This document shows positions 27,116-37,164 of a stretch of 64,000 nt of DNA, piece by piece. Origin of the DNA: Alkanindiges illinoisensis (GTDB taxonomy: Bacteria > Pseudomonadota > Gammaproteobacteria > Pseudomonadales > Moraxellaceae); NCBI RefSeq assembly GCF_004377485.1, contig NZ_SNTY01000009.1, forward strand, positions 23,331-87,330, read 5' to 3'. Under the pieces are notes generated by a model. That model was not told the DNA's origin, ran no database searches, and was given only the letters and a program-made list of their open reading frames with translations. A program made the translations under genes and the position numbers. Within the stretch, counting starts at the first letter, position 1, and the number at the start of each line of letters is the position of its first letter.

Positions 27116-28174
27116 ATGTCGCGCTTGCGTCGTTCCCATCCGATTCACCAGCTTACCACCCAGTTTAGTGGACAACATGCTTTGTTAGTGCCAGATTTTG
27201 AGTATGTACCTAGTGATCACAGCACAAACCAAGGCTTTTTTAATCCTGCGTCAGCGATTACGGCCAACGATGCGCATCGCAGTGTCGCGCTATATGAATG
27301 GTTGTTGTTCCGCAAACCTGCCCAGTGGCCAGCTCAGGAAACTGTAGCTTCCTGTCCGGATAAGCCGCAAGTACGCCCTAATGCAAATCTTAACGATTGG
27401 CAGGTGTGGTTTGTTGGTCATGCCACTGCACTGATGCAGATTGGACCCTACAACTTTTTAACTGATCCCGTATGGGCACAACATGTTAGCCCAGTTCCGC
27501 ATCTGGGGCCAAAACGGGTACGCCCTGCTGGTATTGCACTAGATGAGCTGCCACCCATTGATGCAGTCCTGCTAAGTCACAATCATTATGATCATCTGGA
27601 TTTGGCCAGCTTAAAATGGCTGCATCAGCGTGATCGTATGCCCATTTATACCGGCTTGGCCAATCGCTGTTATTTACCAGACGAGATGCAGGTCATTGAA
27701 CTGGACTGGTGGCAACAGGCTGACTTTAATCCTGATGCCCGCATTAAAATCGTTTATACCCCGGCACAACACTTTTCAGGCCGTGGCCTAAAGGATCGTA
27801 ACAAGGCATTATGGGGCGGCTTATCCATTTTAACGCCGGATGATCATTGTTTCTTTGCAGGCGATACCGGTTACTCGCCACATTTTCAGCAAATCCGGGA
27901 AAATCTGGGGGCGCCGCGTTTAAGTCTATTGCCAATTGGCGCGTATGAGCCTCGCAAGATCATGCAAACCATGCATATGAATCCGGCCGATGCAATTCAG
28001 GCACATCTTGATCTGCACAGCAAGCAGTCACTCTCCATTCATTACCGTACATTTCAGCTTACAGATGAAGCCATTAACCAGCCTTTACTAGAGCTAGCTT
28101 CAGCAATGACTAAAGCACAAGTCACGGATGGTTGTTTTTTCAATTTGCTGGAAGGTTATGGACGCAAGGTATAA
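27116..28174 (+). CDS. Metallo-beta-lactamase-fold hydrolase (NAPE-PLD/RomA-like)
   Basis: The 352-residue enzyme has the metal motif SHNHYDHLD (HxHxDH) near 170, the N-terminal VGHATALMQIGPYNFLTDP strand, and FAGDTGYS near 265, matching MBL proteins related to N-acyl-phosphatidylethanolamine phospholipase D and RomA. Two zinc ions are expected. Lipid amidase or phosphodiesterase activity is only a family guess. ATG 27116 is chosen because GGAGA lies six bases upstream; earlier TTG/ATG starts lack a site. Confidence 0.85.
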   Translation: MSRLRRSHPIHQLTTQFSGQHALLVPDFEYVPSDHSTNQGFFNPASAITANDAHRSVALYEWLLFRKPAQWPAQETVASCPDKPQVRPNANLNDWQVWFVGHATALMQIGPYNFLTDPVWAQHVSPVPHLGPKRVRPAGIALDELPPIDAVLLSHNHYDHLDLASLKWLHQRDRMPIYTGLANRCYLPDEMQVIELDWWQQADFNPDARIKIVYTPAQHFSGRGLKDRNKALWGGLSILTPDDHCFFAGDTGYSPHFQQIRENLGAPRLSLLPIGAYEPRKIMQTMHMNPADAIQAHLDLHSKQSLSIHYRTFQLTDEAINQPLLELASAMTKAQVTDGCFFNLLEGYGRKV

Positions 28175-28302
28175 GTTGTACAACGGTTATGTCACCTGAA
28201 CCAACAAAAAAACCTTGATTTAAAGCTGGATTGGCTTCAATTCCATGATTGTCTTGGTGTATTTTTGTAATAACTGCTTTTAATGATGAGATGTTGCTTT
28301 TT

Positions 28303-29295
28303 ATGGCCAGTTTTTCAATTTCAAAAAAATTTATGCAGGGTCTACTGCTAGCAGGAGCGCTGGGCATGACTGCGCTTCCGCAGGCACAGGCAGTTCCGAT
28401 TGAGCAAGGCAGCCTGACTCAAGCCAATAACAGCGCAGTGTCATCAGCTGGCAGCGCAGCAACAGATGACCAAGGCTCTACCTTGTGGCAGCTTTATCAG
28501 CAGGTACAGCAGCTGCAACAGGAAGTTCGTGAATTGCGTGGCCAGCTCGAATCACAACAAGACACGCTGGATAGAACCCAAAAAGAGGTAAAAAACCGTT
28601 ATACCGATCTAGATCAGCGACTTGAGCTATTAAAAGAGCAAACCCAGCCTGCTGATGAAAACAGCGACAATCCTGATGATGGTACAGGAAATGGGGATAC
28701 TAACTCAGCCACACCAGAGGCCAATTCGCCTGTAAGCAATCCACCCGGCACCAATATGACGCCGCCTGATAATCCCAAGCCTGCAGCAAAAACCACATCT
28801 CCAGCACTGGATGCCAATCCACCTGTTTCCAGCACACCATCAGCACCTGCAAGCAGTAAACCATCTTCTGACAAGACACTGTATGTACAGCAGGACGGTT
28901 CAAATGACAAACAACCTGACAAACAAGCCTATATCAGCGCTTATGATGCATATAAGGCAGGTGGCGCGTCCAAAGCCATTAAGCCAATGCAGCAATTTAT
29001 TGCCAGTTTTCCCAATAGTGTTTATGTCCCCAATGCCTATTACTGGCTTGGGGAGTTTTATTTAGCCAGCAATCCGGCTGATTTTGTTAAAGCTAAAAAA
29101 AGCTTTAATGAAGTCATCACCAAATATCCAAAAAGTGCCAAGGCTTCCACCGCCTTGTACCGGGTTGCTACCATCACACAGGAAATTGACAAACGCACCA
29201 GTGAAGCTACAGCTTTAATGAAAAAGCTGGTGCGTGATTATTCAGGTTCGCCCGAAGCCCAATACGCCCGCAGCTTTATTACTGCGCATCCATAA
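28303..29295 (+). CDS. cpoB: Cell division coordinator CpoB (YbgF)
   Basis: A signal peptide ends at QAQA (about residue 30). A coiled coil (LWQLYQQVQQLQQEVRELRGQL, about 60-110) mediates trimer formation, a long Pro/Ser/Asp-rich linker follows, and a C-terminal TPR domain begins at YISAYDAYKAGGASKAI. CpoB links PBP1b activity to the Tol-Pal system in the periplasm. Here the tol-pal genes are not adjacent. Start at 28303 is preferred; 28291 and a TTG at 28249 are possible. Confidence 0.85.
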   Translation: MASFSISKKFMQGLLLAGALGMTALPQAQAVPIEQGSLTQANNSAVSSAGSAATDDQGSTLWQLYQQVQQLQQEVRELRGQLESQQDTLDRTQKEVKNRYTDLDQRLELLKEQTQPADENSDNPDDGTGNGDTNSATPEANSPVSNPPGTNMTPPDNPKPAAKTTSPALDANPPVSSTPSAPASSKPSSDKTLYVQQDGSNDKQPDKQAYISAYDAYKAGGASKAIKPMQQFIASFPNSVYVPNAYYWLGEFYLASNPADFVKAKKSFNEVITKYPKSAKASTALYRVATITQEIDKRTSEATALMKKLVRDYSGSPEAQYARSFITAHP

Positions 29296-29484
29296 TTTTT
29301 TGTTTTTTAGCCAATTTTCTACTTAAAACAATGAAGTATTCACATTAAACGAACTGAGTTTAATCAGCAGTCCAGCCATGATGCTTGTCATAAACCTTAA
29401 AGCAATGATTTTTCATAATCGACTTTCTGGTTATTTTTCTGGGCAACAATTAACTTTAAATTGGGTCATAAGGATTTATAACTG

Positions 29485-30213
29485 ATGAAAAACATCAAAT
29501 CACACAGCTTCATTCAACGTGCAATTTATAGTACGGTTCTTGCAGGTTCACTAGTGGGTTTAAGCGCGCCAGCAGCATTCGCGGATACTGACAAACCGCA
29601 GTACCGTCTGATTCAGCTCCAGGCCGATGCGACGCGTGAAGTCACCAATAACCAGATGGAAGCCGTGCTGTTTACCGAACTCAACAGCAATAGCCCAACC
29701 AGCCTGTCGCAGGATATTACCCGTACCCTGAATGAAGCCATGCGTCAGGCAGCCAAATATCCACAAGTTAAAGTGAGTACCGGGGCACAAAGCACCTACC
29801 CTATTTATGATGACAAGAACAAGCTCAAAGGCTGGCGTGCCCGTGCGCAAATTGAGCTTAAAAGCACTGACTTTAAAGCCACCAGTGATTTGATTGCAGC
29901 CTTGCAGGACAAGATGCAGGTTCAGTCCATTAATTTTAGTGTCTCTGATGATGAACGCAAGCGGGTTGAAAATGAATTAATGGTGGAAGCTTCTCAGGCA
30001 TTCCAGCAACGTGCTCGCCTGTTACAGCAATCCTGGCAAGCCAGCGGTTATGAACTGGTAAGCCTTGATTTAAATGCCATGAACAATGAACGTCCACCTA
30101 TCATGTATGCCATGAAAGCCAGAGATGCCGCAGCTTCCATGGAAAGCCAGAATGTGCAAGGCGGCAACAGTCAGCTTCGGGTTAATGCTTCAGGTAGTGT
30201 TCAATTGCGTTAA
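29485..30213 (+). CDS. Periplasmic SIMPL-domain protein (DUF541)
   Basis: The 242-residue product has a signal peptide ending AFA (about residue 33) and one SIMPL domain: LQADATREVTNNQME, TGAQSTYPIYD and GWRARAQIEL, followed by SINFSVSDDERKR. SIMPL proteins are periplasmic or outer-membrane and linked to stress resistance, without a defined activity. A strong terminator follows. Confidence 0.82.
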   Translation: MKNIKSHSFIQRAIYSTVLAGSLVGLSAPAAFADTDKPQYRLIQLQADATREVTNNQMEAVLFTELNSNSPTSLSQDITRTLNEAMRQAAKYPQVKVSTGAQSTYPIYDDKNKLKGWRARAQIELKSTDFKATSDLIAALQDKMQVQSINFSVSDDERKRVENELMVEASQAFQQRARLLQQSWQASGYELVSLDLNAMNNERPPIMYAMKARDAAASMESQNVQGGNSQLRVNASGSVQLR

Positions 30214-30256
30214 TTATTTCTGAGCTTAACTCAAGGCTGCAAGCTTTAAGCATAAA

Positions 30257-30294
30257 AAAACCGCCCAGTTGTTTAATCAATATGGGCGGTTTTT
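30257..30294. terminator. Bidirectional terminator between the SIMPL gene and lpxA
   Basis: AAAACCGCCCA (30257-30267) and TGGGCGGTTTTT (30283-30294) pair perfectly and serve both convergent units. Confidence 0.85.
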
Positions 30295-30309
30295 AATCGA
30301 TGCTAAAAC

Positions 30310-31128
30310 TTAACGAACAATGCCGCGCTTCGATGATGTCAGTGAATCAATCAGCAATTGTACTTCTGGCGTTTGCGGTAACAGCTCATTAGTGAGTTTA
30401 TCAATGGCCTGAACAGTCGTTAGGTTTTCACGATAAACCATTTTAAAGGCTTTACGCAGATTATTGATTTTATCAGCATCCCAGCCTTTGCGACGCATGC
30501 CTTCATAATTCATGCCATAGGCATGCGCTGGATTACCAGACACCATGGTATAAGCAGGAACATCTTTTAAAATCGTGCTACCGCCACCAATCATGCTATA
30601 GGAATCAATGCTGCAAAACTGGTGAACACCTGAATTTCCGCCAATAATAATATGATCACCTACACTCACATGCCCGGCAATACCGACATTATTGGCAAAA
30701 ATATTATCATTGCCAATCATGCAATCATGCGCAATATGGGTATTTACCATCAGCAGGTTACGATGGCCAAGCCGGGTTAGGCTTTGATCCTGCACAGTAC
30801 CACGATGCAGGGTGCAGGCTTCACGGATAATATTATCATCCCCAATTTCAAGCCAGGTTTCCTCACCCTTGAATTTCAAATCCTGGCAAATTTCACCAAT
30901 GCTGGCAAACTGAAAAATCCGGTTGCGTTTGCCAATGCGGGTCAAACCTGCAATTACCACATGTGGGCCGATGTCACAATCCACATCAATGCTCACCTGC
31001 GGGCCAACAATACTATAGGCACCAATCGTGACACTGGCTGCAATCTCTGCGGTTGGATCAATAATTGCAGTAGGATGAATGTTTGGGTTGTAAGCCATAC
31101 GGCTATTTTGTACGCTGTTATTGTTCAT
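30310..31128 (-). CDS. lpxA: UDP-N-acetylglucosamine O-acyltransferase LpxA
   Basis: A left-handed beta-helix acyltransferase with hexapeptide repeats from IHPTAIIDPTAEI onward, catalytic His in NTHIAHDC, and the C-terminal helical domain ending SKRGIVR as in Acinetobacter. It is the first step of lipid A synthesis, using hydroxyacyl-ACP. ATG 31128 overlaps the fabZ stop by four bases and gives 272 residues; ATG 31098 would give the standard 262. Last gene of the cluster; lpxB is not adjacent. Confidence 0.95.
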   Translation of the reverse strand: MNNNSVQNSRMAYNPNIHPTAIIDPTAEIAASVTIGAYSIVGPQVSIDVDCDIGPHVVIAGLTRIGKRNRIFQFASIGEICQDLKFKGEETWLEIGDDNIIREACTLHRGTVQDQSLTRLGHRNLLMVNTHIAHDCMIGNDNIFANNVGIAGHVSVGDHIIIGGNSGVHQFCSIDSYSMIGGGSTILKDVPAYTMVSGNPAHAYGMNYEGMRRKGWDADKINNLRKAFKMVYRENLTTVQAIDKLTNELLPQTPEVQLLIDSLTSSKRGIVR

Positions 31129-31616
31129 ATTAATGTAATCTGTTGTTCCGAAACCAGAATTTCAGCACTGGCCACAAGTTTTCCTTCTACATGAGCCTGG
31201 CAACTGAACTTGAAAATCCCTCTTCGCTGCATTAACAGCTCAGCACTTAATATGAGTGTATCCCCAGGAATTACCTGACGCTTAAAACGTACCTTGTCTG
31301 CACCGGCAAACAAAAACATGTAGCCATCACGCGGGCGCTTGCCTGCACTCATAAAGCCTAGAATACCAGCAATTTGTGCCATTGACTCAACAATTAGCAC
31401 ACCAGGCATAATTGGCAAGCCTGGAAAATGTCCCTGAAAGAATTCTTCATTGATAGAAACATTTTTTAAGCCCTTGATAGACTGATTAGGTACAACATCA
31501 GTCACCCGGTCAACCAGCAAAAAGGGGTAACGCTGCGGCAGATAACTGCGGATAGCGTCAGCCTGCATGGGCAACTGGTAATCAAGGGATACAGCAGCGG
31601 AAATATCTTTAGTCAT
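31125..31616 (-). CDS. fabZ: 3-hydroxyacyl-ACP dehydratase FabZ
   Basis: The 163-residue hotdog-fold dehydratase has the active-site helix HFPGLPIMPGVLIVESMAQ, with catalytic His and Glu, and LPQRYPFLLVDRV. It dehydrates 3-hydroxyacyl-ACP in fatty acid synthesis and competes with LpxA for substrate. It overlaps lpxD by eight bases and lpxA by four. Confidence 0.96.
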   Translation of the reverse strand: MTKDISAAVSLDYQLPMQADAIRSYLPQRYPFLLVDRVTDVVPNQSIKGLKNVSINEEFFQGHFPGLPIMPGVLIVESMAQIAGILGFMSAGKRPRDGYMFLFAGADKVRFKRQVIPGDTLILSAELLMQRRGIFKFSCQAHVEGKLVASAEILVSEQQITLI

Positions 31617-32700
31617 CTTGAGGTAATGATGATGGCGGGTAAGAAGTTGCCCGCGATTCTACCTGTTCAACCCGCGCTTGCAAATGCTCAATTTGTTTAA
31701 TTAGCTGGGTTAATGGCACATCAGCAAGCTGCCGCAAACGTACCACCATTTTCTTCCATTGCGAATTTTCAGCAAATGATGTGCCGGAAGAATAAGTACC
31801 TGGTTGATTAATAGATTTGGTAATCATAGCCATGCCCGTCAGGTTAACATGATCACAGATGGACAAATGCCCGGCAATACCGGAAGCACCGCCAATAATA
31901 CAATGCTTGCCAATGCTGGCACTACCTGCAATCCCGACATTCGCTGCGATGGCAGTGTAATCACCAATCTGTACATTGTGGGCAATCTGCACCAAATTAT
32001 CGATAATGACGCCATTACCAATCGTGGTATCATCCAGCGCGCCACGATCAATCGTACAGTTAGCGCCAATCCGTACATCATCGCCAATAATGACACGTCC
32101 CAGCTGGGCAATGCGATACCATTGACCTTCATGCGGGGCAAAGCCAAAACCATCGGCGCCAATTACTGTACCTGCATGAACCCGGACTCGTTCGCCAAGC
32201 TGGCAATGATGCTGAACCGTGACATGCTTATCCAGCCATGACCCCTTGCCAATGGCGCTTCCTTTGGCAATACAAACATGGCTTTCCAGAATGACATTGG
32301 CAGCAATATTGACCTCATCTTCAATGACCACATAAGGGCCAATGGAAGCCGTTGCATCAATAATGGCTGAAGGAGCAATCACTGCCGTTGGATGAATAAA
32401 GGCAGCAGGCTTGGGGGTTTGGTCAAATAAATGGCTCAGGCCCGCAAAGGCAGCATAGGGATTGGGTACAATCAGGGCATTGCCCTTATACTCTCCCATA
32501 TCTTCCTTTCGAATAAGGACAGCACCAGCTTGTGTGTCAGCTAGCTGGGATTTATAGCGACTATTGGATAAGAAAGCCAGATGCCAGGGCTTGGCATGCT
32601 GTAATGAAGCCAGACCCTGAATGGCAATATCCGGGTTACCGATCAGCTCAGCATTAAGCCGCGCCGCCAGTTGACCCAGTGTCAATGCGGAAGTAACCAT
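31609..32700 (-). CDS. lpxD: UDP-3-O-acylglucosamine N-acyltransferase LpxD
   Basis: The N-terminal uridine-binding domain (about 1-100, LAFLSNSRYKSQL) is followed by a long hexapeptide beta-helix with catalytic-type IAHNVQIG and the C-terminal helices. It performs the third lipid A step. At 363 residues it has a slightly longer C-terminal tail than E. coli LpxD. The gene begins 17 bases after ompH. Confidence 0.95.
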   Translation of the reverse strand: MVTSALTLGQLAARLNAELIGNPDIAIQGLASLQHAKPWHLAFLSNSRYKSQLADTQAGAVLIRKEDMGEYKGNALIVPNPYAAFAGLSHLFDQTPKPAAFIHPTAVIAPSAIIDATASIGPYVVIEDEVNIAANVILESHVCIAKGSAIGKGSWLDKHVTVQHHCQLGERVRVHAGTVIGADGFGFAPHEGQWYRIAQLGRVIIGDDVRIGANCTIDRGALDDTTIGNGVIIDNLVQIAHNVQIGDYTAIAANVGIAGSASIGKHCIIGGASGIAGHLSICDHVNLTGMAMITKSINQPGTYSSGTSFAENSQWKKMVVRLRQLADVPLTQLIKQIEHLQARVEQVESRATSYPPSSLPQDD

Positions 32701-32717
32701 ACCAAATAATCTGGCAA

Positions 32718-33221
32718 TTACTGGGTAGCATCCAGACGTTCAGTAATTTTGCTGGTAATGTCCACAGTTGGGCTGCTCCAGATGACATTTTTCTTTTCAA
32801 TGATAATGTCATAATTGCCTTCCTTGCGAATATCTTCAATGATTTTCTCAAGTTTTGGCAGCAGCGTTTTGTACATGGTGGCTTGCGTTTCATCAACACG
32901 CTTTTGCAAACCTTCAGCCGTACTGTTGTATTCGTTGATCTTGCTTTGAGCCTGCGTTTGCAATGCTCTCACCTGATCTTCCTTCAGTACTTTGGCATCA
33001 GTCTTGAAGCGATTTTCAATACCAGCCAGTTCTTTTTGCAGGGCTTCAATCCGGTCACGCTGCGGCTTTAGGCTACTGTTTAGGTTAGCCACGGTTTGCT
33101 TGGCGTATTTTGAATTAAAAATTGCTACCTGAGAATCGGCAACTGCAACATTATTGGCATAAGCAGCACTGGTTGATAAAGCAGCAATGGTCAGTGCGGC
33201 TGTGGCAAATAAATGACGCAT
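32718..33221 (-). CDS. skp: Periplasmic chaperone OmpH/Skp
   Basis: A signal peptide ends ...TSAAYA (residue 22). The mature part starts with VADSQVAIFNSKYAK, continues into a long helical hairpin (about 45-125) and returns with IIEDIRKEGNYDIIIEKKNVIW, the Skp trimerisation body. It carries unfolded outer-membrane proteins to BamA, encoded just upstream. Confidence 0.92.
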   Translation of the reverse strand: MRHLFATAALTIAALSTSAAYANNVAVADSQVAIFNSKYAKQTVANLNSSLKPQRDRIEALQKELAGIENRFKTDAKVLKEDQVRALQTQAQSKINEYNSTAEGLQKRVDETQATMYKTLLPKLEKIIEDIRKEGNYDIIIEKKNVIWSSPTVDITSKITERLDATQ

Positions 33222-33266
33222 ATTAAACTCCTTGTGACTCTTAAATGTTTTTAAGCATCCATTTGC

Positions 33267-35756
33267 TTAAAAGGTACGTCCAATTTCAAACTGAACACGT
33301 TTTGTTTCATCACCATCTTTCTGATTAAGCGGATATGCATAGCTCAGCGATAATGGACCAATCACCGTAATCCAGGTAAACCCGACACCAGCACTGTACC
33401 GAATGTTATCTGCACTGATTTCAAAATCTGAAGCATCGGTATTGTAGACCTGACCACCTTCGACAAACAGGACAGGACGGATCTGGCGTGACCAGTCACC
33501 CTTGAATGGTACAGGCAATACCAGCTCTACCCCACCCTGAATCAGGGCATTACCACCAATTGCTTCTGGATCTGTATCGGTAGTACCAGTTTCCTGATAA
33601 ATCACTGCGGGACTGCGCGGGCCCAGCGTACTTACCTTATAACCGCGGACTGAGCCATAACCACCAGCAAAATAGTTTTTATAAAACGGCAAGTCATTAC
33701 CATAGCCCAGTTTGCTATAAGTGCGCAGAACAAATTTGTCACCCAGTGGAAATAGCGCCTGACCATCATACGTCAGTTTTTGATATTCCACATCACTACC
33801 GGGCAAGGCAATATCCAGCGACAAACGATGGTACATCCCTTTGGTTGGGAATACCGGACGGTTTAGGGTGTTATAGGCCCAAGCCAGATTTAAATTATAC
33901 GTTAAATAATCACCTTCAAAGCTGCTGTCATAGAGCTTTGTGGTTTGTTGTTCGGTTTCATAGACAATACTACCATCGGTACCACGGACAACGTTCCCAT
34001 CTTTATCTAATTGTGGAATTTTATTGCCATTGGCATCTGTTTTGTCCACCGTTGTGGTTTTATAAACACTACCTGTAGGCTTACCACCATTAGCCAATAA
34101 ATAATCACGTATCGCTGTTGATACAAACTGGCCCGTAGAAATCTGGGTTTCATCCACATTGAATGATGCACTGACATTCTGGTTTTCATCCAGCGGATAA
34201 CCAAACGTTAAGCTACCACCTACAGAATCTGTAACATAAGTACTAACGTTCAGTTTATCCAGCTTGGTTTTGCGGAAATAGGCGTTATAACCCCGGCTGA
34301 CCCCATCAATCGTGAAATAAGGATCCAGAACATTCAGGTTATAATAATCCAGTGTTTCTGAGCGTGACAGATCAATTGCCACCTGATTACCAGTTCCCAG
34401 AAAGTTAGTCTGGCTAAGACCCAGCTGGAAAGTGACACCGCCACCTTGCGAATAGCCTACCGCTACAGTACTGGTACCAGAGTTTTGCTCTTCAACCTTA
34501 ACATTGAGATCAATCTGATCGGCTGTATTAGGAACACGCACAGGTTCAATTGCTACAGTCTTGAAATAGCCTGTGCGTTCCAAGCGCACTTTGGACAGAT
34601 CAATTTTTTCATTGGTAGCCAGTGCACCTTCCATTTGACGCATCTCACGGCGTAGCACTTCATCGGCTGTCTTGGTATTGCCATTAAAGTTAATACGACG
34701 CACCGTGACCTGCTTGCCCGGATTAATATAATAATTTAGGTTAACGGTCTTATTTGCTTCATCAATGTCAGGTACAGCATTGATCTCGGCAAAATAATAG
34801 CCGGCATTACCATATTTGCGGGTTAGTAACTCCTTAACCGCATTAACTTGCGCCTGCGAGTAAGTTGCACCTTCCTTGAAAATTGCCAGTGGACGTAATT
34901 CATCTTGCGAAAATAGCGTATCGCCTAAAAACTTGGTTTGACCAAATTTATACTGCTCACCTTCACTAATGCTCACTTCAATAAAAATGCGCTTTTTATC
35001 TTCACTAATGTTTAACTGGGCATTATTCACATTAAAATTAACATAGCCCTTGTTTAAATAAAGCGCACGCAGACTTTCCAGACTGGCTGTCATGCGCTCG
35101 CGGGCATAGCGGTCATTCCGGGTCAATACGGATGACCATGAGCTTTCTTTAACTGCAAAGGCTTGCAGGATGTCACTGTCCTTAAATACGGTATTGCCAA
35201 TGACATTAATATCAAAAACCTTGGCTGCCGTACCCTCAATGAACTTGAAGTTTAAATCAACCCTGTTGTTGGCCCGTGGGGTAGTTTCCACAGTGACGTC
35301 AGCATCATAACGACCCTGCTGGGCATATTGCTGCTCAAGCTCATTTTCAATATTTTGCAAGGTCGCACGCTTGAGCACCTGACCTTCACCCAGATTCAGG
35401 CTTTTTAAACCCTGTTTCAGGGTATCGGTTGGAATCAGTTTATTGCCAGTGAAGGTCACTGATGAAATTACAGGACGCTCAATAACCTTGAACACCAGTG
35501 TATTACCGTCACGTACACTTTGAATGTCATCAAAGTTGCCAGTGGCATATAAGGCACGAATACTATCTGCCACTTTTGCATCAGTAATCTGATCACCGCT
35601 GCTGACCGGCAATACCCCGTAAACGCTGGCTGGTGCAAGCCGTACCAGTCCTTCAATCCGGACGTCCTGTGCTACAAAATCTTCAGCATTGGCCTGCTGT
35701 ACCAAAGCCATTGCGCTAACCAGTGTCAGAGGCAGTGTAAAATATGAGTGCCGCAT
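33267..35756 (-). CDS. bamA: Outer membrane protein assembly factor BamA
   Basis: The 829-residue protein has a signal peptide ending QANA, five POTRA domains (about 25-425) and a 16-strand barrel ending in FEIGRTF, with the VRGY motif (GSVRGYKVS) in loop 6. A D/N/G-rich insertion of about 45 residues (around DKDGNVVRGTDG) sits in an outer loop of the barrel. ATG 35756 is preferred to the TTG at 35771. It inserts beta-barrel proteins in the outer membrane. Confidence 0.96.
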   Translation of the reverse strand: MRHSYFTLPLTLVSAMALVQQANAEDFVAQDVRIEGLVRLAPASVYGVLPVSSGDQITDAKVADSIRALYATGNFDDIQSVRDGNTLVFKVIERPVISSVTFTGNKLIPTDTLKQGLKSLNLGEGQVLKRATLQNIENELEQQYAQQGRYDADVTVETTPRANNRVDLNFKFIEGTAAKVFDINVIGNTVFKDSDILQAFAVKESSWSSVLTRNDRYARERMTASLESLRALYLNKGYVNFNVNNAQLNISEDKKRIFIEVSISEGEQYKFGQTKFLGDTLFSQDELRPLAIFKEGATYSQAQVNAVKELLTRKYGNAGYYFAEINAVPDIDEANKTVNLNYYINPGKQVTVRRINFNGNTKTADEVLRREMRQMEGALATNEKIDLSKVRLERTGYFKTVAIEPVRVPNTADQIDLNVKVEEQNSGTSTVAVGYSQGGGVTFQLGLSQTNFLGTGNQVAIDLSRSETLDYYNLNVLDPYFTIDGVSRGYNAYFRKTKLDKLNVSTYVTDSVGGSLTFGYPLDENQNVSASFNVDETQISTGQFVSTAIRDYLLANGGKPTGSVYKTTTVDKTDANGNKIPQLDKDGNVVRGTDGSIVYETEQQTTKLYDSSFEGDYLTYNLNLAWAYNTLNRPVFPTKGMYHRLSLDIALPGSDVEYQKLTYDGQALFPLGDKFVLRTYSKLGYGNDLPFYKNYFAGGYGSVRGYKVSTLGPRSPAVIYQETGTTDTDPEAIGGNALIQGGVELVLPVPFKGDWSRQIRPVLFVEGGQVYNTDASDFEISADNIRYSAGVGFTWITVIGPLSLSYAYPLNQKDGDETKRVQFEIGRTF

Positions 35757-35808
35757 GCCTAAGGATTCCAAAAGTAAAAATTAATTAAAAATCATTGTTA
35801 CACAGCTG

Positions 35809-37164
35809 TTAGATCAGGCGTGCAAAATCATTAAATAGTGCAAGGATCATCAATGCCCCAAGTAATACTATACCAATGCGCAAGCCAATCATTTGAATTT
35901 GCTCGGACACTGGTTTACCGCGCAGTGCTTCAATAAAATAATAGACTATGTGTCCACCATCAAGTACCGGGATAGGTAATAAGTTTAAAATTCCCAGACT
36001 AACACTCATTAAGGCCATAAGCCTGATAAATGGCTGCCAGCCCATTTCGGCACTTTGGCCAGCCATATTGGCAATAGTCACTGGACCAGACAAGTTTTCC
36101 AGGCCAATTTTTCCGGTAAACATTTTACCCATGGCCTGAACTGTAATTACCGACAATTGCCATGTTTGGTTAGCGGCCATGCCCAGCGCGGTGAGCGGAC
36201 TGTACTGAACTGTTTGGGTATATTCTGTTGGAATTTTATAATTTTCAACTTTAGCGCTTGCACCCAGAAATCCATATTCAGTGCCTACCGCATCCTTTTT
36301 ACCCTTGGGCATTACTTTTAACTGCAAAGGTTTGCCATCACGTACGATGTCAAATACCAACACCTGCTCAGGATGGCTGCGTACAATCTGGGTCACCTGA
36401 AACCATTGATTGATTGGTCGCTGATTAATCTGTACAATCTGATCGCCAGCTTTCAGCCCCTGATTTGCAGCGGCTTCATGAGGAGTTACCTCACCAATAA
36501 CAGGCTTAATATCAGGCTGATAAGGTAAAAAACCCAATTGTTCAAGTGGGTTTTGCCCACTGGTGCGCATGAAATTCTGGATTGGCAGGTTGTAGGTTTG
36601 AAGTTGCTGATGACGTTCGGCAGTGATCTGAATGCTGCCAGTTTCACCCATGCGCTCTACCAGCGCATAGTTCAGGTTTTCCCAGGTTAAGGTCTGGGTG
36701 CCATCCACTGCGGTAATTTTATCACCGACCTGTAGCCCTGCCTGAGCCGCAGGAGAATGGGGCTGGATTTGACCAATACGGGTATTTAATTGCTCACTGG
36801 CAGGCAGAAACAAGATCCAGTACAGCACAATTGCAAATAGCAGGTTAATCAGCGGACCAGCTGCCACAATGGCAATACGGCTCCAGGCTGACTGGCGGTT
36901 AAAGGCATAGGGAATATCTTCAGCGGCAACTTCACCTTCACGCTCATCTGCCATGCGTACATAGCCACCCAGCGGAATGGCAGCAAGCTGATAGCATACT
37001 CCGTCTTTGCCGTGCCATTTCAATAATGTGGGGCCAAATCCAATGGAATAGACCAGTACCTTGACTCCCATTCGTCTGGCAACCCAGAAATGGCCGAACT
37101 CATGAATTGCAATCAAAGGCCCTAGTAAAACAATTGCTGCAAGAATAATAAATACGATATTCAT
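35809..37164 (-). CDS. rseP: Site-2 protease RseP
   Basis: This inner-membrane zinc metalloprotease has HEFGH in the first transmembrane helix, two tandem periplasmic PDZ domains (about 125-320) and the C-terminal [13 protein letters not shown] motif with the third metal ligand. It cleaves anti-sigma factor RseA-like substrates and signal peptide remnants. ATG 37164 has AGGA upstream and overlaps the dxr stop by four bases; the frame from 37194 would add a non-family leader. Confidence 0.95.
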   Translation of the reverse strand: MNIVFIILAAIVLLGPLIAIHEFGHFWVARRMGVKVLVYSIGFGPTLLKWHGKDGVCYQLAAIPLGGYVRMADEREGEVAAEDIPYAFNRQSAWSRIAIVAAGPLINLLFAIVLYWILFLPASEQLNTRIGQIQPHSPAAQAGLQVGDKITAVDGTQTLTWENLNYALVERMGETGSIQITAERHQQLQTYNLPIQNFMRTSGQNPLEQLGFLPYQPDIKPVIGEVTPHEAAANQGLKAGDQIVQINQRPINQWFQVTQIVRSHPEQVLVFDIVRDGKPLQLKVMPKGKKDAVGTEYGFLGASAKVENYKIPTEYTQTVQYSPLTALGMAANQTWQLSVITVQAMGKMFTGKIGLENLSGPVTIANMAGQSAEMGWQPFIRLMALMSVSLGILNLLPIPVLDGGHIVYYFIEALRGKPVSEQIQMIGLRIGIVLLGALMILALFNDFARLI

